From: Curtobacterium sp. MCJR17_055
GTDB lineage: Bacteria; Actinomycetota; Actinomycetes; Actinomycetales; Microbacteriaceae
Length of the DNA stretch: 64,000 nucleotides
Assembly: GCF_003224335.1 (NCBI RefSeq)
Contig: NZ_QKLF01000003.1
Span: 407,898 to 471,897 of the forward strand
Reading direction: 5' to 3'
Shown in pieces: positions 1-9,334 of the stretch. A model generated the notes under the pieces. It was not told where the DNA came from. It did no database searches and was given only the letters and a program-made list of their open reading frames with translations. A program made the position numbers and the translations under genes. Each line of letters starts with the position of its first letter. Position 1 is the stretch's first letter.

Positions 1-959
1 ACGGCGGGCACGACCCCGAGCCCGTCGACGGCCGCGAGCACGTCCTCGGCGGCGACCGCGAGGATCGCCGGGTCCGGGTCCTCCGCGAAGACGTCACCGC
101 GCCGGACCGATGCGTCGGTGAGGACCACGTGCGGGCCGGACGCGGGCGGGCCCCAGGCCTCGGGCGGAGCCGGACCGAACAGCACGACGGACGGGATCCC
201 GTAGGCCGACGCCAGGTGCGCCGCTCCCGTGTCCACCGTGACGAGGAGGCTCGCTGCCGCCACGACCGCGGCGAACGGCTGCAGGTCGAGGCGGCCCGCG
301 AGCACCGCCGCGTCGTCCAGACCTGCCGATTCCGCGACGGCCAGTGCGCGCTCGACGTCGTCCGCGCCTCCCGTCAGCACGACCTGGTGGCCGCGCTCGA
401 CGAGCCCCCGCACCACGGCGGCGAAGCGGTCGACCGGCCAGTGCCGGGCGCCGTGGAAGGCGCCGACGTGCACGACCGCCGCGCCCTGGACGACGGCGGG
501 GACGGCCGGGACCGCGATCGTGACGTCGTCGGGGTCGGCGGGCATGCCGTGCGCGGTCATGAGACCCGCCCACCGCTCGCGCTCGTGCACGTCGTGCTGC
601 CACTCGGGCCCGTCGGGTGCGCCGTGCCCGATGACGCGGCGGGCCTGCAGCGCGTCGATGAGCTGCCCGGACTCCGGGCCGGCACCGTGCAGGTTCACCG
701 CGACGTCCACGACACCCGCTGGGACCGCGATCGGGTGGTCGAGGCCGTGCTGGGCGAGGTGCACGTCCACGTCGGGGACGAGCTCGACGACCGGCGCGAG
801 CCAGGCCGTCGTCGCGAGCGTGATCCGGTGCCCGGGGAACGCCCGCCGGAGGGCGTGCAGCGCGGGGACGGCGACGAGCAGGTCGCCGAGCTTGATCGCA
901 CGGAGCACCACGAGCTCCGGGCGGCCGTCGGACGGGGGCAGGGTGGGAACGGCGGTCAC
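1..959 (-). CDS. GT9 glycosyltransferase (heptosyltransferase-like), 3' end cut by window edge
   Basis: The reverse strand reads from a GTG start at 959 straight to the window edge without a stop. The product begins VTAVPTLPPSDGRPELVVLR and has the GT9 N-terminal pattern (RAIKLGDLLVAVPAL) followed near the C-terminus by TVDTGAAHLASAYGIPSVVLFG, the nucleotide-sugar binding region typical of ADP-heptose:LPS heptosyltransferases. About 319 codons are present and most of the family length is covered. It is divergent from the GmhB-like phosphatase at 1079, so the two share a promoter region. The sugar and acceptor are inferred from family and neighbours. No ATG exists near the start, so the GTG is the best choice. 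Confidence 0.85.
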   Translation of the reverse strand, partial: MTAVPTLPPSDGRPELVVLRAIKLGDLLVAVPALHALRRAFPGHRITLATTAWLAPVVELVPDVDVHLAQHGLDHPIAVPAGVVDVAVNLHGAGPESGQLIDALQARRVIGHGAPDGPEWQHDVHERERWAGLMTAHGMPADPDDVTIAVPAVPAVVQGAAVVHVGAFHGARHWPVDRFAAVVRGLVERGHQVVLTGGADDVERALAVAESAGLDDAAVLAGRLDLQPFAAVVAAASLLVTVDTGAAHLASAYGIPSVVLFGPAPPEAWGPPASGPHVVLTDASVRRGDVFAEDPDPAILAVAAEDVLAAVDGLGVVPA

Positions 960-1078
960 GTGGCCCGACGCTACCGGGCGCCGACCGCCCCGTCCGCCAC
1001 GCCCGGGGAGTTGTCCGCGGCGCGCCACCGGACAGCGCCCGGTTGGGCGAGCCCGGCGTCCGCCCGGTAGAGAGGGGT

Positions 1079-1627
1079 GTGGCCCTCTCCGACCGACCGC
1101 TGCGCGGCGTGCTCTTCGACCGTGACGACACCCTGGTGGTCGACGTCCCCTACAACGCGGACCCGGCCCTCGTCGTCCCGGTCCCCGGTGCCGCGCGCGC
1201 CGTCGCCGCGGCCCGGGCAGCGGGACTCGCGGTGGGCGTCGTCACGAACCAGTCGGTCATCGCGAAGGGCATGGCGACCCGCGAACAGGTCGACGCGACG
1301 AACGCCCGGGTGGACGAGCTGGTCGGGCCGTTCGACGTGTGGGAGGTCTGCCCGCACGACCGCGCCGACGACTGTGCCTGCCGCAAGCCCCGCCCCGGCA
1401 TGGTGCTCGCCGCGGCCGCACGGCTCGGCCTCGACCCGGCCGACCTCGTCGTCATCGGGGACATCGGCGCGGACGTCGGTGCCGCGGCCGCAGCGGGCGG
1501 GCAAGGCGTCCTCGTGCCCACCGCACGCACCCTGCCGGCCGAGGTCGACGGCGCGACCACCGTCGCCCGGACGATCGAGGAGGCGGTCGCACTCGTCGTC
1601 GCCCAGGCGGCACCGGTGACACCGTGA
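1079..1627 (+). CDS. HAD-family phosphatase, GmhB-like
   Basis: A 182-residue HAD-superfamily hydrolase with the nucleophile motif FDRDDTLV, motif II VVTNQS and the late motif CRKPRPGM...VVIGDIGADV. The cysteine cluster CPHDRADDCACRKP matches the zinc loop of D-glycero-D-manno-heptose-1,7-bisphosphate 7-phosphatases and histidinol phosphatases. The GTG at 1079 follows a TAGAGA hexamer by five bases, which suggests a leaderless message; a TTG at 1043 is possible but less attractive. The stop overlaps the next GTG (1624), so the GT9 downstream is translationally coupled. Next to GmhA and HldE the likely substrate is a heptose bisphosphate; this is inferred. Confidence 0.88.
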   Translation: MALSDRPLRGVLFDRDDTLVVDVPYNADPALVVPVPGAARAVAAARAAGLAVGVVTNQSVIAKGMATREQVDATNARVDELVGPFDVWEVCPHDRADDCACRKPRPGMVLAAAARLGLDPADLVVIGDIGADVGAAAAAGGQGVLVPTARTLPAEVDGATTVARTIEEAVALVVAQAAPVTP

Positions 1628-2766
1628 GCGCCGCGGACACCGTGCGTGCCGCGGACACCGTGGACACCGAGAGCGACCGGGACACCGGCGGTCGGCGGGT
1701 GCTCGTCGCCAGACTCGACTCCTTCGGCGACGTCCTGGTCGCCGGGCCGGCGGTCCGTGCCGTCGCGGCCGGCGCCGACCACGTGACGCTGCTGTGCGGC
1801 CCGCAGGGTGCCCCGGCCGGCGCGCTGCTGCCCGGGGTGGACACGCTCCGGGTGTGGGCGGCGCCGTGGGTCACGGAGACCGCCCGACCGCTCGACGACG
1901 GCGTCCTGGCCGAGTTCCGCGCCCTCGTCGACGCGGAACGCCCGGACGAGGCCGTGGTGCTGACGTCCTTCCACCAGTCCCCGCTGCCGCTCGCGATGCT
2001 GCTCCGGCTCGCCGGGGTGCCGCGGGTCTCCGGTGCGTCCGTCGACCACCCGGGCTCGCTGCTCGACGTCCGGCTCCGACCCGGGGAGGACCTGCCCGAG
2101 GACGTCCCCGAACCCGAACGAGCGCTCCGCATCGCCGCGGCCGCGGGCTTCACCCTGCCCGAGGGCGACGACGGACTGCTCCGGGTCCGCGTCGGCGAGG
2201 ACGTCGCGGTGCCCCCGGTGGTGGCCGCGCTGGAGCGGTACGTCGTCGTCCACCCCGGCGCCAGTGTGGAGGCGCGGTCCTGGCCGCCGTCCTCCCACCG
2301 GGCGCTCGTGGCGGAGTACGCCCGGCTCGGCGTCCCGGTGGTCGTCACCGGCTCGCCGGGCGAGCGGGAGCTGACCGCCGCGGTCGCCGGCAGCACCGGC
2401 ATCGACCTCGGCGGTCGGACCAGCCCGGCCGAGCTGGCCGCCGTCCTCGCCGGCGCCGAGGTCGTCGTCGTCGGGAACACCGGGCCGGCCCACCTCGCCG
2501 CAGCGGTCGGGGCCCGGATCGTGAGTCTGTTCTCCCCCGTGGTCCCCGCCGTGAAGTGGGCGCCGTACGCGGCGCACGTGGAACTGCTCGGCGACCAGGG
2601 CGCGCCGTGCCGTCTCAGCCGGGCACGCGACTGCCCCGTGCCCGGCCACCCGTGTCTGGCCGGTGTCGGCGTCGACGACGTCCTCGCGGCCCACGAACGG
2701 CTCGTCGGGTGCGCTCTCCGGACGAACCAGGGGTCCCTGCGAACGCCGCCAGACGCCGATCGGTAG
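1624..2766 (+). CDS. GT9 glycosyltransferase (heptosyltransferase-like)
   Basis: A 380-residue GT9 enzyme whose GTGA start overlaps the stop of the phosphatase gene. After a low-complexity N-terminus (repeats of AADTV) it shows RVLVARLDSFGDVLVAGPAVRA, then VVVHPGASVEARSWP and VVVVGNTGPAHLAAAVGARIVSLFSP, the conserved GT9 donor-binding segments. A cysteine pair near the C-terminus (CRLSRARDCPVPGHPC) resembles the tail seen in many actinobacterial GT9 proteins. It likely transfers heptose or a related sugar to a surface polymer; donor and acceptor are inferred from the neighbours. Confidence 0.9.
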   Translation: MSAADTVRAADTVDTESDRDTGGRRVLVARLDSFGDVLVAGPAVRAVAAGADHVTLLCGPQGAPAGALLPGVDTLRVWAAPWVTETARPLDDGVLAEFRALVDAERPDEAVVLTSFHQSPLPLAMLLRLAGVPRVSGASVDHPGSLLDVRLRPGEDLPEDVPEPERALRIAAAAGFTLPEGDDGLLRVRVGEDVAVPPVVAALERYVVVHPGASVEARSWPPSSHRALVAEYARLGVPVVVTGSPGERELTAAVAGSTGIDLGGRTSPAELAAVLAGAEVVVVGNTGPAHLAAAVGARIVSLFSPVVPAVKWAPYAAHVELLGDQGAPCRLSRARDCPVPGHPCLAGVGVDDVLAAHERLVGCALRTNQGSLRTPPDADR

Positions 2767-2781
2767 CGTGCGGCACTGCTG

Positions 2782-2813
2782 CTCCTCCTCCTCCTCCTTC
2801 TCCTCCTCCTCCT
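2782..2813 (+). repeat. CTC trinucleotide microsatellite in the 5' leader of a glycosyltransferase gene
   Basis: A run of 32 bases with no purine, made of CTC/TCC triplets with one interruption (CTT). It lies between the stop of the GT9 gene and the start at 2840. The opposite strand would read as repeated GGAGGA. Such a tract can slip in length; a change would alter leader length, not a reading frame. Confidence 0.9.
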
Positions 2814-2839
2814 GATCGACAGCGACCGAAAGGCAGTGC

Positions 2840-3877
2840 ATGCGGATCCTCGTGTGGCACGTGCACGGCGGCTGGATGGACGCCTTCGTCCGCGGCCCGC
2901 ACGAGTACCTCATCCCGACCACCCCGGAGCGTGACGGTTGGGGCCTCGGCCGTGGTGGCCGGGACTGGGGGACGAACGCCGTCGAGATCGCACCCGAAGA
3001 CGTCGCCGACGCCGGCGTGGACCTGGTGGTCCTGCAGCGACCGGAGGAACTCGCGGTCGCGCAGCGGCTCCTCGGGCGGACGGACTTCCCGACCGTCTTC
3101 GTCGAGCACAACGCTCCACGCGTCGACGTACCCGACAGCCTGCACCCGTTCCGGGACCGGGACGACGTGACGATCGCGCACGTGACGCACTGGAACGCCC
3201 TGATGTGGGACTGCGGCTCGACCCGGACCACCGTCGTCGAACACGGCGTCGTCGACCCCGGTGCTCTGTACACCGGCGAGCTCGAGCGCTTCGGCGCCGT
3301 CATCAACGAGCCGGTCCGCCGCAACCGGGTCGTCGGCACCGACCTGCTCCCCCGCTTCGGTGCGGTCGCCCCGGTCGACGTCTTCGGCATGGGCACCGAG
3401 AAGCTCGCCGGACTCGGCCACGGCGACCTGCTCGTCGGGCTCGGGGACGTGAAGCCCGACCCGATGCACGCGGCCCTCGCGCAGCGCCGCGCGTACGTCC
3501 ACGCGAACCGCTGGACCTCGCTCGGGCTGTCGCTCATCGAGTCGATGCACATGGCGATGCCGGTGCTCGTCCTCGCCACCACGGACGCGTCCCGCACGGT
3601 GCCCGCCGAGGCCGGTGCGATCGCGACGGACGTCGACGAGCTCGTCCGGGCCTCCCGGACGCTCCTCGAGGACCCGGACGAGGCGCGCCGACGCGGTCTC
3701 GTCGCCCGGGAGGCCGTGCTCGCGCGACACGCGCTGTCCCGCTTCACCGCGGACTGGGACGCCCTGCTCGACGACGTGCACACTGAGCACCACGCCCGGA
3801 TGCGCACGCCGCGTCCGGAGCGGGAGACGGAGACCGCCGGAGCCGCAGCGCTGCCGGCCGGTGGGAGGAGCAGCTAG
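2840..3877 (+). CDS. glycosyltransferase family 4-like protein
   Basis: A 345-residue protein starting MRILVWHVHGGWMDAFVRGP after an AAAGG ribosome site. The middle region has VFVEHNAPR and the second half has GLGDVKPDPM and RAYVHANRWTSLGLSLIESMHMAMPVLVL, the acidic E-loop (ESM) pattern of GT-B glycosyltransferases of the GT4 type. It is immediately followed by another GT4 gene (stop TAG directly abutting the ATG at 3878). This gene starts the run GT4-GT4-gmhA-hldE, so it likely adds a sugar in the heptose-containing glycan. The donor cannot be read from sequence. Confidence 0.85.
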   Translation: MRILVWHVHGGWMDAFVRGPHEYLIPTTPERDGWGLGRGGRDWGTNAVEIAPEDVADAGVDLVVLQRPEELAVAQRLLGRTDFPTVFVEHNAPRVDVPDSLHPFRDRDDVTIAHVTHWNALMWDCGSTRTTVVEHGVVDPGALYTGELERFGAVINEPVRRNRVVGTDLLPRFGAVAPVDVFGMGTEKLAGLGHGDLLVGLGDVKPDPMHAALAQRRAYVHANRWTSLGLSLIESMHMAMPVLVLATTDASRTVPAEAGAIATDVDELVRASRTLLEDPDEARRRGLVAREAVLARHALSRFTADWDALLDDVHTEHHARMRTPRPERETETAGAAALPAGGRSS

Positions 3878-5146
3878 ATGCAGATCGCCATGGTCTCCGA
3901 GCACGCGAGCCCGCTCGCGACGCTCGGCGGCGTCGACGCCGGCGGCCAGAACGTCCACGTCGCCGCCCTCTCCGCGGCCCTGGCCGACCGCGGCCACACG
4001 GTCACGGTCTACACACGCCGCGACGACGCGGCCCTGCCCGTCCGTGTCACCCTCCGCCCCGGCGTGGACGTCGTGCACGTCGACGCCGGTCCCGCCGAGC
4101 ACGTGCCGAAGGACGACCTGCTGCCCTACATGGGCACGTTCGCCCAGGTCCTGGCGTCCGAGTGGCTGTCCGAGCGCCCCGACGTGGTGCACGGGCACTT
4201 CTGGATGTCCGGGCACGCGGCCCTCGAGGCCGTCACCCAGGTGCAGCTGCGCACCGGTGAGCCGCGCATCCCCGTCGTCCAGACCTTCCACGCCCTCGGT
4301 GTCGTCAAGCGTCGGCACCAGGGTTCGGCGGACACCAGCCCGCCCGAGCGTGAGTGGCTCGAACCGGCCGTCGGCCGCGGTGCCGACCAGGTCGTCGCGA
4401 CGTGCTCGGACGAGGCGTTCGAGCTGAAGACACTCGGCGTCCCCCTCCGCTCCATCTCGGTCGTGCCCTGCGGCGTCGACGTCGAGCTGTTCCGCCCGGA
4501 CGGCCCCGTGGAGGAGCGCGGCCGGACCCACCGCGTCCTGACCGCCTCCCGGCTCGTGCAGCGCAAGGGCGTCGGCACGACCATCGCCGCCGTCGCCCGC
4601 CTGGTCGCCGAGGGTCGCGACGTCGAGCTCGTCGTCGTCGGCGGTGCCGGTGTCGCCGGGGCCGACCTGCCCGACGACCCCGAGTACCAGCGACTCGACT
4701 CCCTGGCCCGCGACCTCGGGATCCGCGACCACGTGTCCTTCCGCGGGCAGCTCGCGCAGGAGGAGATGGGGGCCGTGTACCGCAGCGCCGACGTCGTCGT
4801 CTGCGCGCCCTGGTACGAGCCGTTCGGCATCGTCCCGCTCGAGGCCATGGCGTGCGGCGTACCCGTCGTCGCCTCCCGCGTCGGCGGCCTCATCGACACC
4901 GTCGTCGAGGACGCCACCGGCCTGCACGTCGAGCCGCGCGACGAGGACGGCCTCGCGGTCGCGCTCGGCGGGCTGCTGGACGACCCGGAGCGCCGGACCG
5001 CCTACGGGCACGCCGGTCGCCGCCGCGCCGAGGCCAAGTACACCTGGCAGAAGGTCGCCGCCGACACCCAGCGCGTGTACGAGCGCCTGGTCGCCGGCGG
5101 CCGCGTCGGAGCCACCGCACCCATCACCGAGAGGAACGCCCGATGA
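3878..5146 (+). CDS. GT4 glycosyltransferase (MshA/sucrose-synthase-like fold)
   Basis: A 422-residue GT-B enzyme. The N-terminus [18 protein letters not shown] leads into the GG(V/Q)xxHV pattern ([20 protein letters not shown]) of the MshA/GT4 family. The C-terminal half has [13 protein letters not shown] and [20 protein letters not shown], the donor-phosphate binding and E-x7-E motifs. A strong GGAGGAG site precedes the ATG. Its stop overlaps the gmhA start (ATGA). Mycothiol synthesis (MshA) is a possible role by homology, but the operon of heptose genes argues for surface glycan synthesis. Confidence 0.9.
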   Translation: MQIAMVSEHASPLATLGGVDAGGQNVHVAALSAALADRGHTVTVYTRRDDAALPVRVTLRPGVDVVHVDAGPAEHVPKDDLLPYMGTFAQVLASEWLSERPDVVHGHFWMSGHAALEAVTQVQLRTGEPRIPVVQTFHALGVVKRRHQGSADTSPPEREWLEPAVGRGADQVVATCSDEAFELKTLGVPLRSISVVPCGVDVELFRPDGPVEERGRTHRVLTASRLVQRKGVGTTIAAVARLVAEGRDVELVVVGGAGVAGADLPDDPEYQRLDSLARDLGIRDHVSFRGQLAQEEMGAVYRSADVVVCAPWYEPFGIVPLEAMACGVPVVASRVGGLIDTVVEDATGLHVEPRDEDGLAVALGGLLDDPERRTAYGHAGRRRAEAKYTWQKVAADTQRVYERLVAGGRVGATAPITERNAR

Positions 5147-5784
5147 CCATCGAGCAGACCGGGATCGGCACGACCGAGTCCGGCACAGCCGGCCCCGCCG
5201 AGGGCACGAGCACGCGCGTCGTGCTCGACCACATCGCCGCGTCGGTGCCCGTCATCGCGTCGCTCGTCGACCACGGCGACCACATCGCGGCCTGGGCGGA
5301 CGACATCGCCGCCCGCCTGGTCGCCGGACGTCGGCTCCTCGCGGCGGGCAACGGCGGGTCCGCGGCCGAGGCGCAGCACCTGACTTCGGAGCTCACCGGC
5401 CGGTTCGACGGCGACCGCCCGGCGTACTCCGCGATCGCGCTGCACGCCGAGACCTCCGCCGTGACCGCCATCGGGAACGACTACGGCTTCGAGCAGGTGT
5501 TCGCCCGGCAGGTGCGCGCGCACGCCCGGGCCGGCGACGTCGTCGTCCTCCTCAGCACGAGCGGCAAGAGCCCGAACCTGCTCGCCGCCGCGGCCGCCGC
5601 TCGCGACGTCGGCGCCCGGTCCGTCGCCATGACCGGTCCCGTCCCGAACCCGCTCGCGAGCGCGGTCGACGACGTCATCGCCATCGACGGCCCGTCCGCC
5701 AACGTGCAGGAGGCGCAGCTCGTCCTCGTGCACGCCCTCTGCCGCGCCATGGAGCCCGCGCTCCGCCGAGGAGGCACCCGATGA
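5143..5784 (+). CDS. gmhA: phosphoheptose isomerase (SIS domain)
   Basis: A 213-residue SIS-domain protein. The family motif [20 protein letters not shown], the core [20 protein letters not shown] and [13 protein letters not shown] match sedoheptulose-7-phosphate isomerases, which make D-glycero-D-manno-heptose 7-phosphate, the first committed step of heptose activation. A roughly 30-residue low-complexity N-terminus precedes the domain. It overlaps both neighbours by four bases (ATGA at each end), so GT4, isomerase and kinase are translated as one unit. Confidence 0.92.
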   Translation: MTIEQTGIGTTESGTAGPAEGTSTRVVLDHIAASVPVIASLVDHGDHIAAWADDIAARLVAGRRLLAAGNGGSAAEAQHLTSELTGRFDGDRPAYSAIALHAETSAVTAIGNDYGFEQVFARQVRAHARAGDVVVLLSTSGKSPNLLAAAAAARDVGARSVAMTGPVPNPLASAVDDVIAIDGPSANVQEAQLVLVHALCRAMEPALRRGGTR

Positions 5785-7172
5785 CCGACCGTCAGCTCCG
5801 CATCGTCGTCGTCGGCGACACCCTGCTCGACGTGGACGTCAGCGGCACGAGCGAACGGCTCAGTCCTGACGCCCCGGTGCCCGTGCTCGACGTCCGCTCG
5901 GAACAGCGCCGGGCCGGTGGTGCCGGACTCGTCGCCACCATGCTCGCGAAGGACGGCCACGACGTCCGTCTCGTGACCGTGCTGGGCGACGACGCCCCCG
6001 CGGAGCGGCTGCGGTCGCTCCTGCCGGGCGTCACGATCGTCGAGGGCCCCTCCGGCGCACCGACCCCGGTGAAGACCCGGGTGCGCGTCGGGGACCACGC
6101 CCTCGTCCGCATCGACGAGGGGTGCGACACCCCGCCCGTCCCCGCGGTCACCGCTGAGATGCGTGCCGCGCTGGAGGACGCCGACGCCGTCGTCGTCGCC
6201 GACTACGGTCGCGGGCTGACCGCCGCCGAGGACATGCGGTCGGCGCTCACCGCCGTCGCCGAGCGCACCCCGGTGGTCTGGGACCCGCACCCCAAGGGCG
6301 AGGCGCCCGTGGTCGGCGTCACCGTGGTCACCCCGAACGCGAGCGAGGCGCAGCGCTTCACCGGGCTCGGCGGCACCGGGGTCGCGTTCGCCACCGACGC
6401 CGCCGCCGACCTCGTCGCCCGGTGGGCGGCGCACGCCGTCGCCGTGACCATGGGCGAACGCGGCGCGCTCGTCGGCCGTCGCACCGAGCGCGGCCTCGAC
6501 TCCCGGTTCGTCCCGGCACCCTCCGTCACCGCCGGCGACCCCTGCGGTGCCGGTGACCGTCTCGCCGCCGGCGTCGCCGTCGCGCTCGCCTCGGGCGCGG
6601 AGATCGCTGACGCGGTCACCGCCGGGGTCGCCGACGCCTCCACGTACCTCGCGGCCGGCGGCGTCGCCTCGCTCGTCGCGGGCGCACCACCCGCACCGAT
6701 CGCGGTGCCGGGCGCCGACCGGGACGCCCTCCGGGTCGTGCACGACGTCCGGGCCGCGGGCGGCGTCGTCGTCGCGACCGGCGGTTGCTTCGACCTGCTG
6801 CACGCCGGGCACGCCCGCACCCTGTCCGCTGCCCGCGCCCTCGGTGACTGCCTGGTCGTCTGCCTGAACTCCGACGAGTCGGTCCGCGGACTGAAGGGTC
6901 CGGACCGCCCGATCATGGGGCAGGACGACCGCGTGGAGCTCCTCCTCGCGCTCGACTGCGTCGACGCCGTCGTCGTGTTCGACGAGTCGACCCCCGACGA
7001 GGCTCTCCGTCGCTTCAAGCCGGACGTCTGGGCGAAGGGCGGCGACTACACGGCCGACGAACTCCCCGAGTCGGTCACCCTCGCCGAGTGGGGCGGCCGG
7101 GTCGTCACCGTCCCGTTCCACCCGGGCCGCTCCACCACCCGCCTGGCCGCCGCGATCGAACGCGTCGGCTGA
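5781..7172 (+). CDS. bifunctional heptose-7-P kinase / heptose-1-P nucleotidyltransferase (HldE/RfaE-type), copy 1
   Basis: A 463-residue two-domain protein. Residues 1-310 are a PfkB/ribokinase fold (VVVGDTLLDVDVSG, RAGGAGLVATMLA, late motif PCGAGDRLAAG near residue 254). Residues 325-463 are a cytidylyltransferase-like domain with GGCFDLLHAGH (HxGH near 341) and VCLNSDESVRGLKG. By family it phosphorylates heptose 7-phosphate and then forms a nucleotide-activated heptose. It differs clearly from the second copy at 10840, for example DPC before GAGD and a much shorter linker, so the two may act on different anomers or nucleotides (inferred). Confidence 0.9.
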   Translation: MTDRQLRIVVVGDTLLDVDVSGTSERLSPDAPVPVLDVRSEQRRAGGAGLVATMLAKDGHDVRLVTVLGDDAPAERLRSLLPGVTIVEGPSGAPTPVKTRVRVGDHALVRIDEGCDTPPVPAVTAEMRAALEDADAVVVADYGRGLTAAEDMRSALTAVAERTPVVWDPHPKGEAPVVGVTVVTPNASEAQRFTGLGGTGVAFATDAAADLVARWAAHAVAVTMGERGALVGRRTERGLDSRFVPAPSVTAGDPCGAGDRLAAGVAVALASGAEIADAVTAGVADASTYLAAGGVASLVAGAPPAPIAVPGADRDALRVVHDVRAAGGVVVATGGCFDLLHAGHARTLSAARALGDCLVVCLNSDESVRGLKGPDRPIMGQDDRVELLLALDCVDAVVVFDESTPDEALRRFKPDVWAKGGDYTADELPESVTLAEWGGRVVTVPFHPGRSTTRLAAAIERVG

Positions 7173-7221
7173 GCCCCCGCTCTCCACCTCACGACCGCAG
7201 CACCAGAACCGAAGGACATCC

Positions 7222-7926
7222 ATGCCCGTCCCCACCACCCCCATCGGCCGCGTCCTCGTCACCGGCGGCGCCTCCGGACTCGGCGCGGCCGTCGTCGCCG
7301 CCGTCACCGAGGCCGGCGGTACCCCGATCGTCCTCGACCTCCGGATCGACGCGGTCCCCGAGGGCGTCGACGCCGTCGCCGTGGACGTCTCGGACACCGA
7401 CGCCGTCGAACGCGCCGTCACGGAAGCGGTCGAGCGCCACGGGGGCCTCGACGCCGTCGTGACCGCCGCGGGCATCGACACCCCGGCCCCGATCGACGCG
7501 ATCTCCTCCGGCAACTGGGAGAAGATCGTCGGCGTCAACCTGATCGGCACCGCGTCGACCGTCCGTGCCGCCCTGCCCGCGCTCGAGGCCTCGCACGGCC
7601 GCGTCGTGACGATCTCGTCGTCGCTCGCCCTGCGCGGCGTCGGCCACGGCACCGCCTACTCCGCGTCGAAGTTCGGCGTCCGCGGGTTCTCGCAGGCCCT
7701 CGCCGCCGAGACCGCGGGCCGCATCGGTGTCACGAACGTGATCCCGGCGGGCATGCGCACGAACTTCTTCGCCGACCGCACCGAGCAGTACAAGCCGGGT
7801 CCGGACGCGCAGCTCATCGAGCCGGAGTACGTCGCGAACTCGATCATCTTCGCCCTCTCCCAGCCGGCCGGTTGCGAGATCCGCGAGCTGTCGATCATGC
7901 CGGCGACCGAGCCCAGCTGGCCCTGA
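7222..7926 (+). CDS. short-chain dehydrogenase/reductase
   Basis: A 234-residue classical SDR with the Rossmann motif TGGASGLGAAV, the VTAAGID variant of NNAG, SSSLALRG and the catalytic YSASK. It is the last gene of the plus-strand heptose run, 49 bases after hldE copy 1, with its own leader. It is shorter than, and lacks the hallmarks of, the HldD epimerase, so its substrate is unknown; an oxidoreductive step on an activated sugar is possible from position alone. The C-terminal IRELSIMP resembles SDRs annotated as 3-ketoacyl-ACP or serine 3-dehydrogenases. Confidence 0.88.
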   Translation: MPVPTTPIGRVLVTGGASGLGAAVVAAVTEAGGTPIVLDLRIDAVPEGVDAVAVDVSDTDAVERAVTEAVERHGGLDAVVTAAGIDTPAPIDAISSGNWEKIVGVNLIGTASTVRAALPALEASHGRVVTISSSLALRGVGHGTAYSASKFGVRGFSQALAAETAGRIGVTNVIPAGMRTNFFADRTEQYKPGPDAQLIEPEYVANSIIFALSQPAGCEIRELSIMPATEPSWP

Positions 7927-7941
7927 CCGTCGCACGCGCCT

Positions 7942-7989
7942 GACGGACGGGAGGCCCGGTACCAGCTGGTACCGGGCCTCCCGTCCGTC
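7942..7989. terminator. 48-bp perfect palindrome, bidirectional terminator
   Basis: Two 24-base arms (7942-7965 and 7966-7989) are exact reverse complements with no spacer. The palindrome sits between the convergent SDR and GT9 genes. The outer arm holds GACGGACGGGAGGC, the arm sequence reused in other terminators of this window. No T-run follows, as is usual for actinobacterial hairpin terminators. Confidence 0.8.
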
Positions 7990-8017
7990 TGCGGTGGCGC
8001 CGCGCGGGCGCGACCGC

Positions 8018-9118
8018 TCAGGTCGTGGCCAGCAGGTCCTCGACGTCGGCCAGCACTCGGTCCGGCGTGACCTCGTCGACGAAGGACGGGTCGTGCTCGC
8101 AGCGCTCGGCGCTCCACCCCACCTGGGTGACGTCGACGTCGCACACCGGGCAACGGGTGACGAAGCTCATGAGCACGCGGTGCCGGCCGCGGTCGAGCGG
8201 ACCGGCGTTGATGACGTTGCCGAACCAGAAGACGCCCACGGTCGGCGTGCCGACGGCGACCGCGAGGTGCCGGGGACCGGAGTCGTCACCGACCATGACG
8301 TCGGCCGCGGCGAGCACTGCGGGGAGCTCCCGCAGGGGCAGCGCGGCGGTCAGGTCGTGCAGCCGTGCGGCGACCTCCGGCCCGACCGCCTCGGACACGG
8401 ACGCCCGGATGCTCGTCGCGGCCGGTCGGTCGGAGTCGTCGCCCACGAGCACGACGTCGTCGCCTGCCTCGAGCCGGGCGATCGCCACCGCGGCGAAGCG
8501 CTCGGGGCTCCACCGGCGGCGCGGGTCGGTCGCGCCCGGGTGCATCGCGACCAGGCGGCCCCGTACCCCGAGTCGGTCCCGGACCGCGGCGCGCTCGTCG
8601 GCACCGACGACGATCCTCGGGTCCAGGGTGACCGGTTCGGCACCGGCCAGCCCGACGACCTCGAGCGCGCGCAGCACCTCGTGCTGGTAGTAGACGTAGC
8701 GCACCCAGCGCTCGGTCGGGGTGGCGTCCTCGGTGGCGGTGCCGACCGAGTGCGCGGCGCCGAGGCGGAGCAGGAACGGGTTCGAGTTGCGCCCGCCGCC
8801 GTGTAGTTGGACGGCGAGGTCGAACCGGCCGGTGAGCCGGGCGAAGAAGTCCTCGAGGTCCGGTGCCCCGTCACCGCCGTCACGCACACCGGGCGAGACG
8901 GGCAGTTCCTCGACGGCGTGCACGGCGTCCGTGCGCCCCGGCAGGAGCGCCGCCGCCATCGGGGTCCCGAGCAGCGTCAGGCGGGCCTCCGGGTACGCGG
9001 CCGCGAGGGCCTCGATCGCGGGCATCGCGAACATCAGGTCGCCGAGTCCCCCACCGCGGAGCACCGCGATCTCGCGGACCCCCTCGAACCGTTCGCCGCC
9101 ACGTCCGATCTGCACCAC
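8018..9118 (-). CDS. GT9 glycosyltransferase (heptosyltransferase-like)
   Basis: A 366-residue GT9 enzyme starting GTG GTG CAG behind an AGGAGGA site. Motifs are IAVLRGGGLGDLMFAMPAI at the N-terminus, VAMHPGATDPRRRWSPERFA in the centre and VGDDSGPRHLAVAVGTPTVGVFWFG in the donor site. The tail has CPVCDVD and RCEHD, two cysteine-containing motifs that look like a small metal site. It is convergent with the SDR and divergent from the aldehyde dehydrogenase; the 216 bases between 9118 and 9335 must hold both promoters. It is the third GT9 in 9 kb. Confidence 0.9.
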   Translation of the reverse strand: MVQIGRGGERFEGVREIAVLRGGGLGDLMFAMPAIEALAAAYPEARLTLLGTPMAAALLPGRTDAVHAVEELPVSPGVRDGGDGAPDLEDFFARLTGRFDLAVQLHGGGRNSNPFLLRLGAAHSVGTATEDATPTERWVRYVYYQHEVLRALEVVGLAGAEPVTLDPRIVVGADERAAVRDRLGVRGRLVAMHPGATDPRRRWSPERFAAVAIARLEAGDDVVLVGDDSDRPAATSIRASVSEAVGPEVAARLHDLTAALPLRELPAVLAAADVMVGDDSGPRHLAVAVGTPTVGVFWFGNVINAGPLDRGRHRVLMSFVTRCPVCDVDVTQVGWSAERCEHDPSFVDEVTPDRVLADVEDLLATT

Positions 9119-9334
9119 GCCCGTCGTCCTCCTCGTGTCCGACGCGGCGGGTCGTCCGACCGCATCCCTTCGTTCCTACCCGGCCGCGGTCGGGCCGGTG
9201 TGCAGCAGCCCTGCAGCGGCGCTCGGCGCTGCGTCCCGTGGACACACCCACGCATCCCCCGGGCGTGTCCAGCGGAGAAGGAGCAGCGTGGAGGGGCCGG
9301 TGCCACGACGCCGGACCACCACGAGAGGACGCAC

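Noticed and set aside
1150..5011. Two long minus-strand open frames (885 and 798 codons) over the heptose genes
   Set aside because: They lie opposite clear GT9, GT4 and phosphatase genes and encode Arg/Ser/Gly-rich sequence without motifs.
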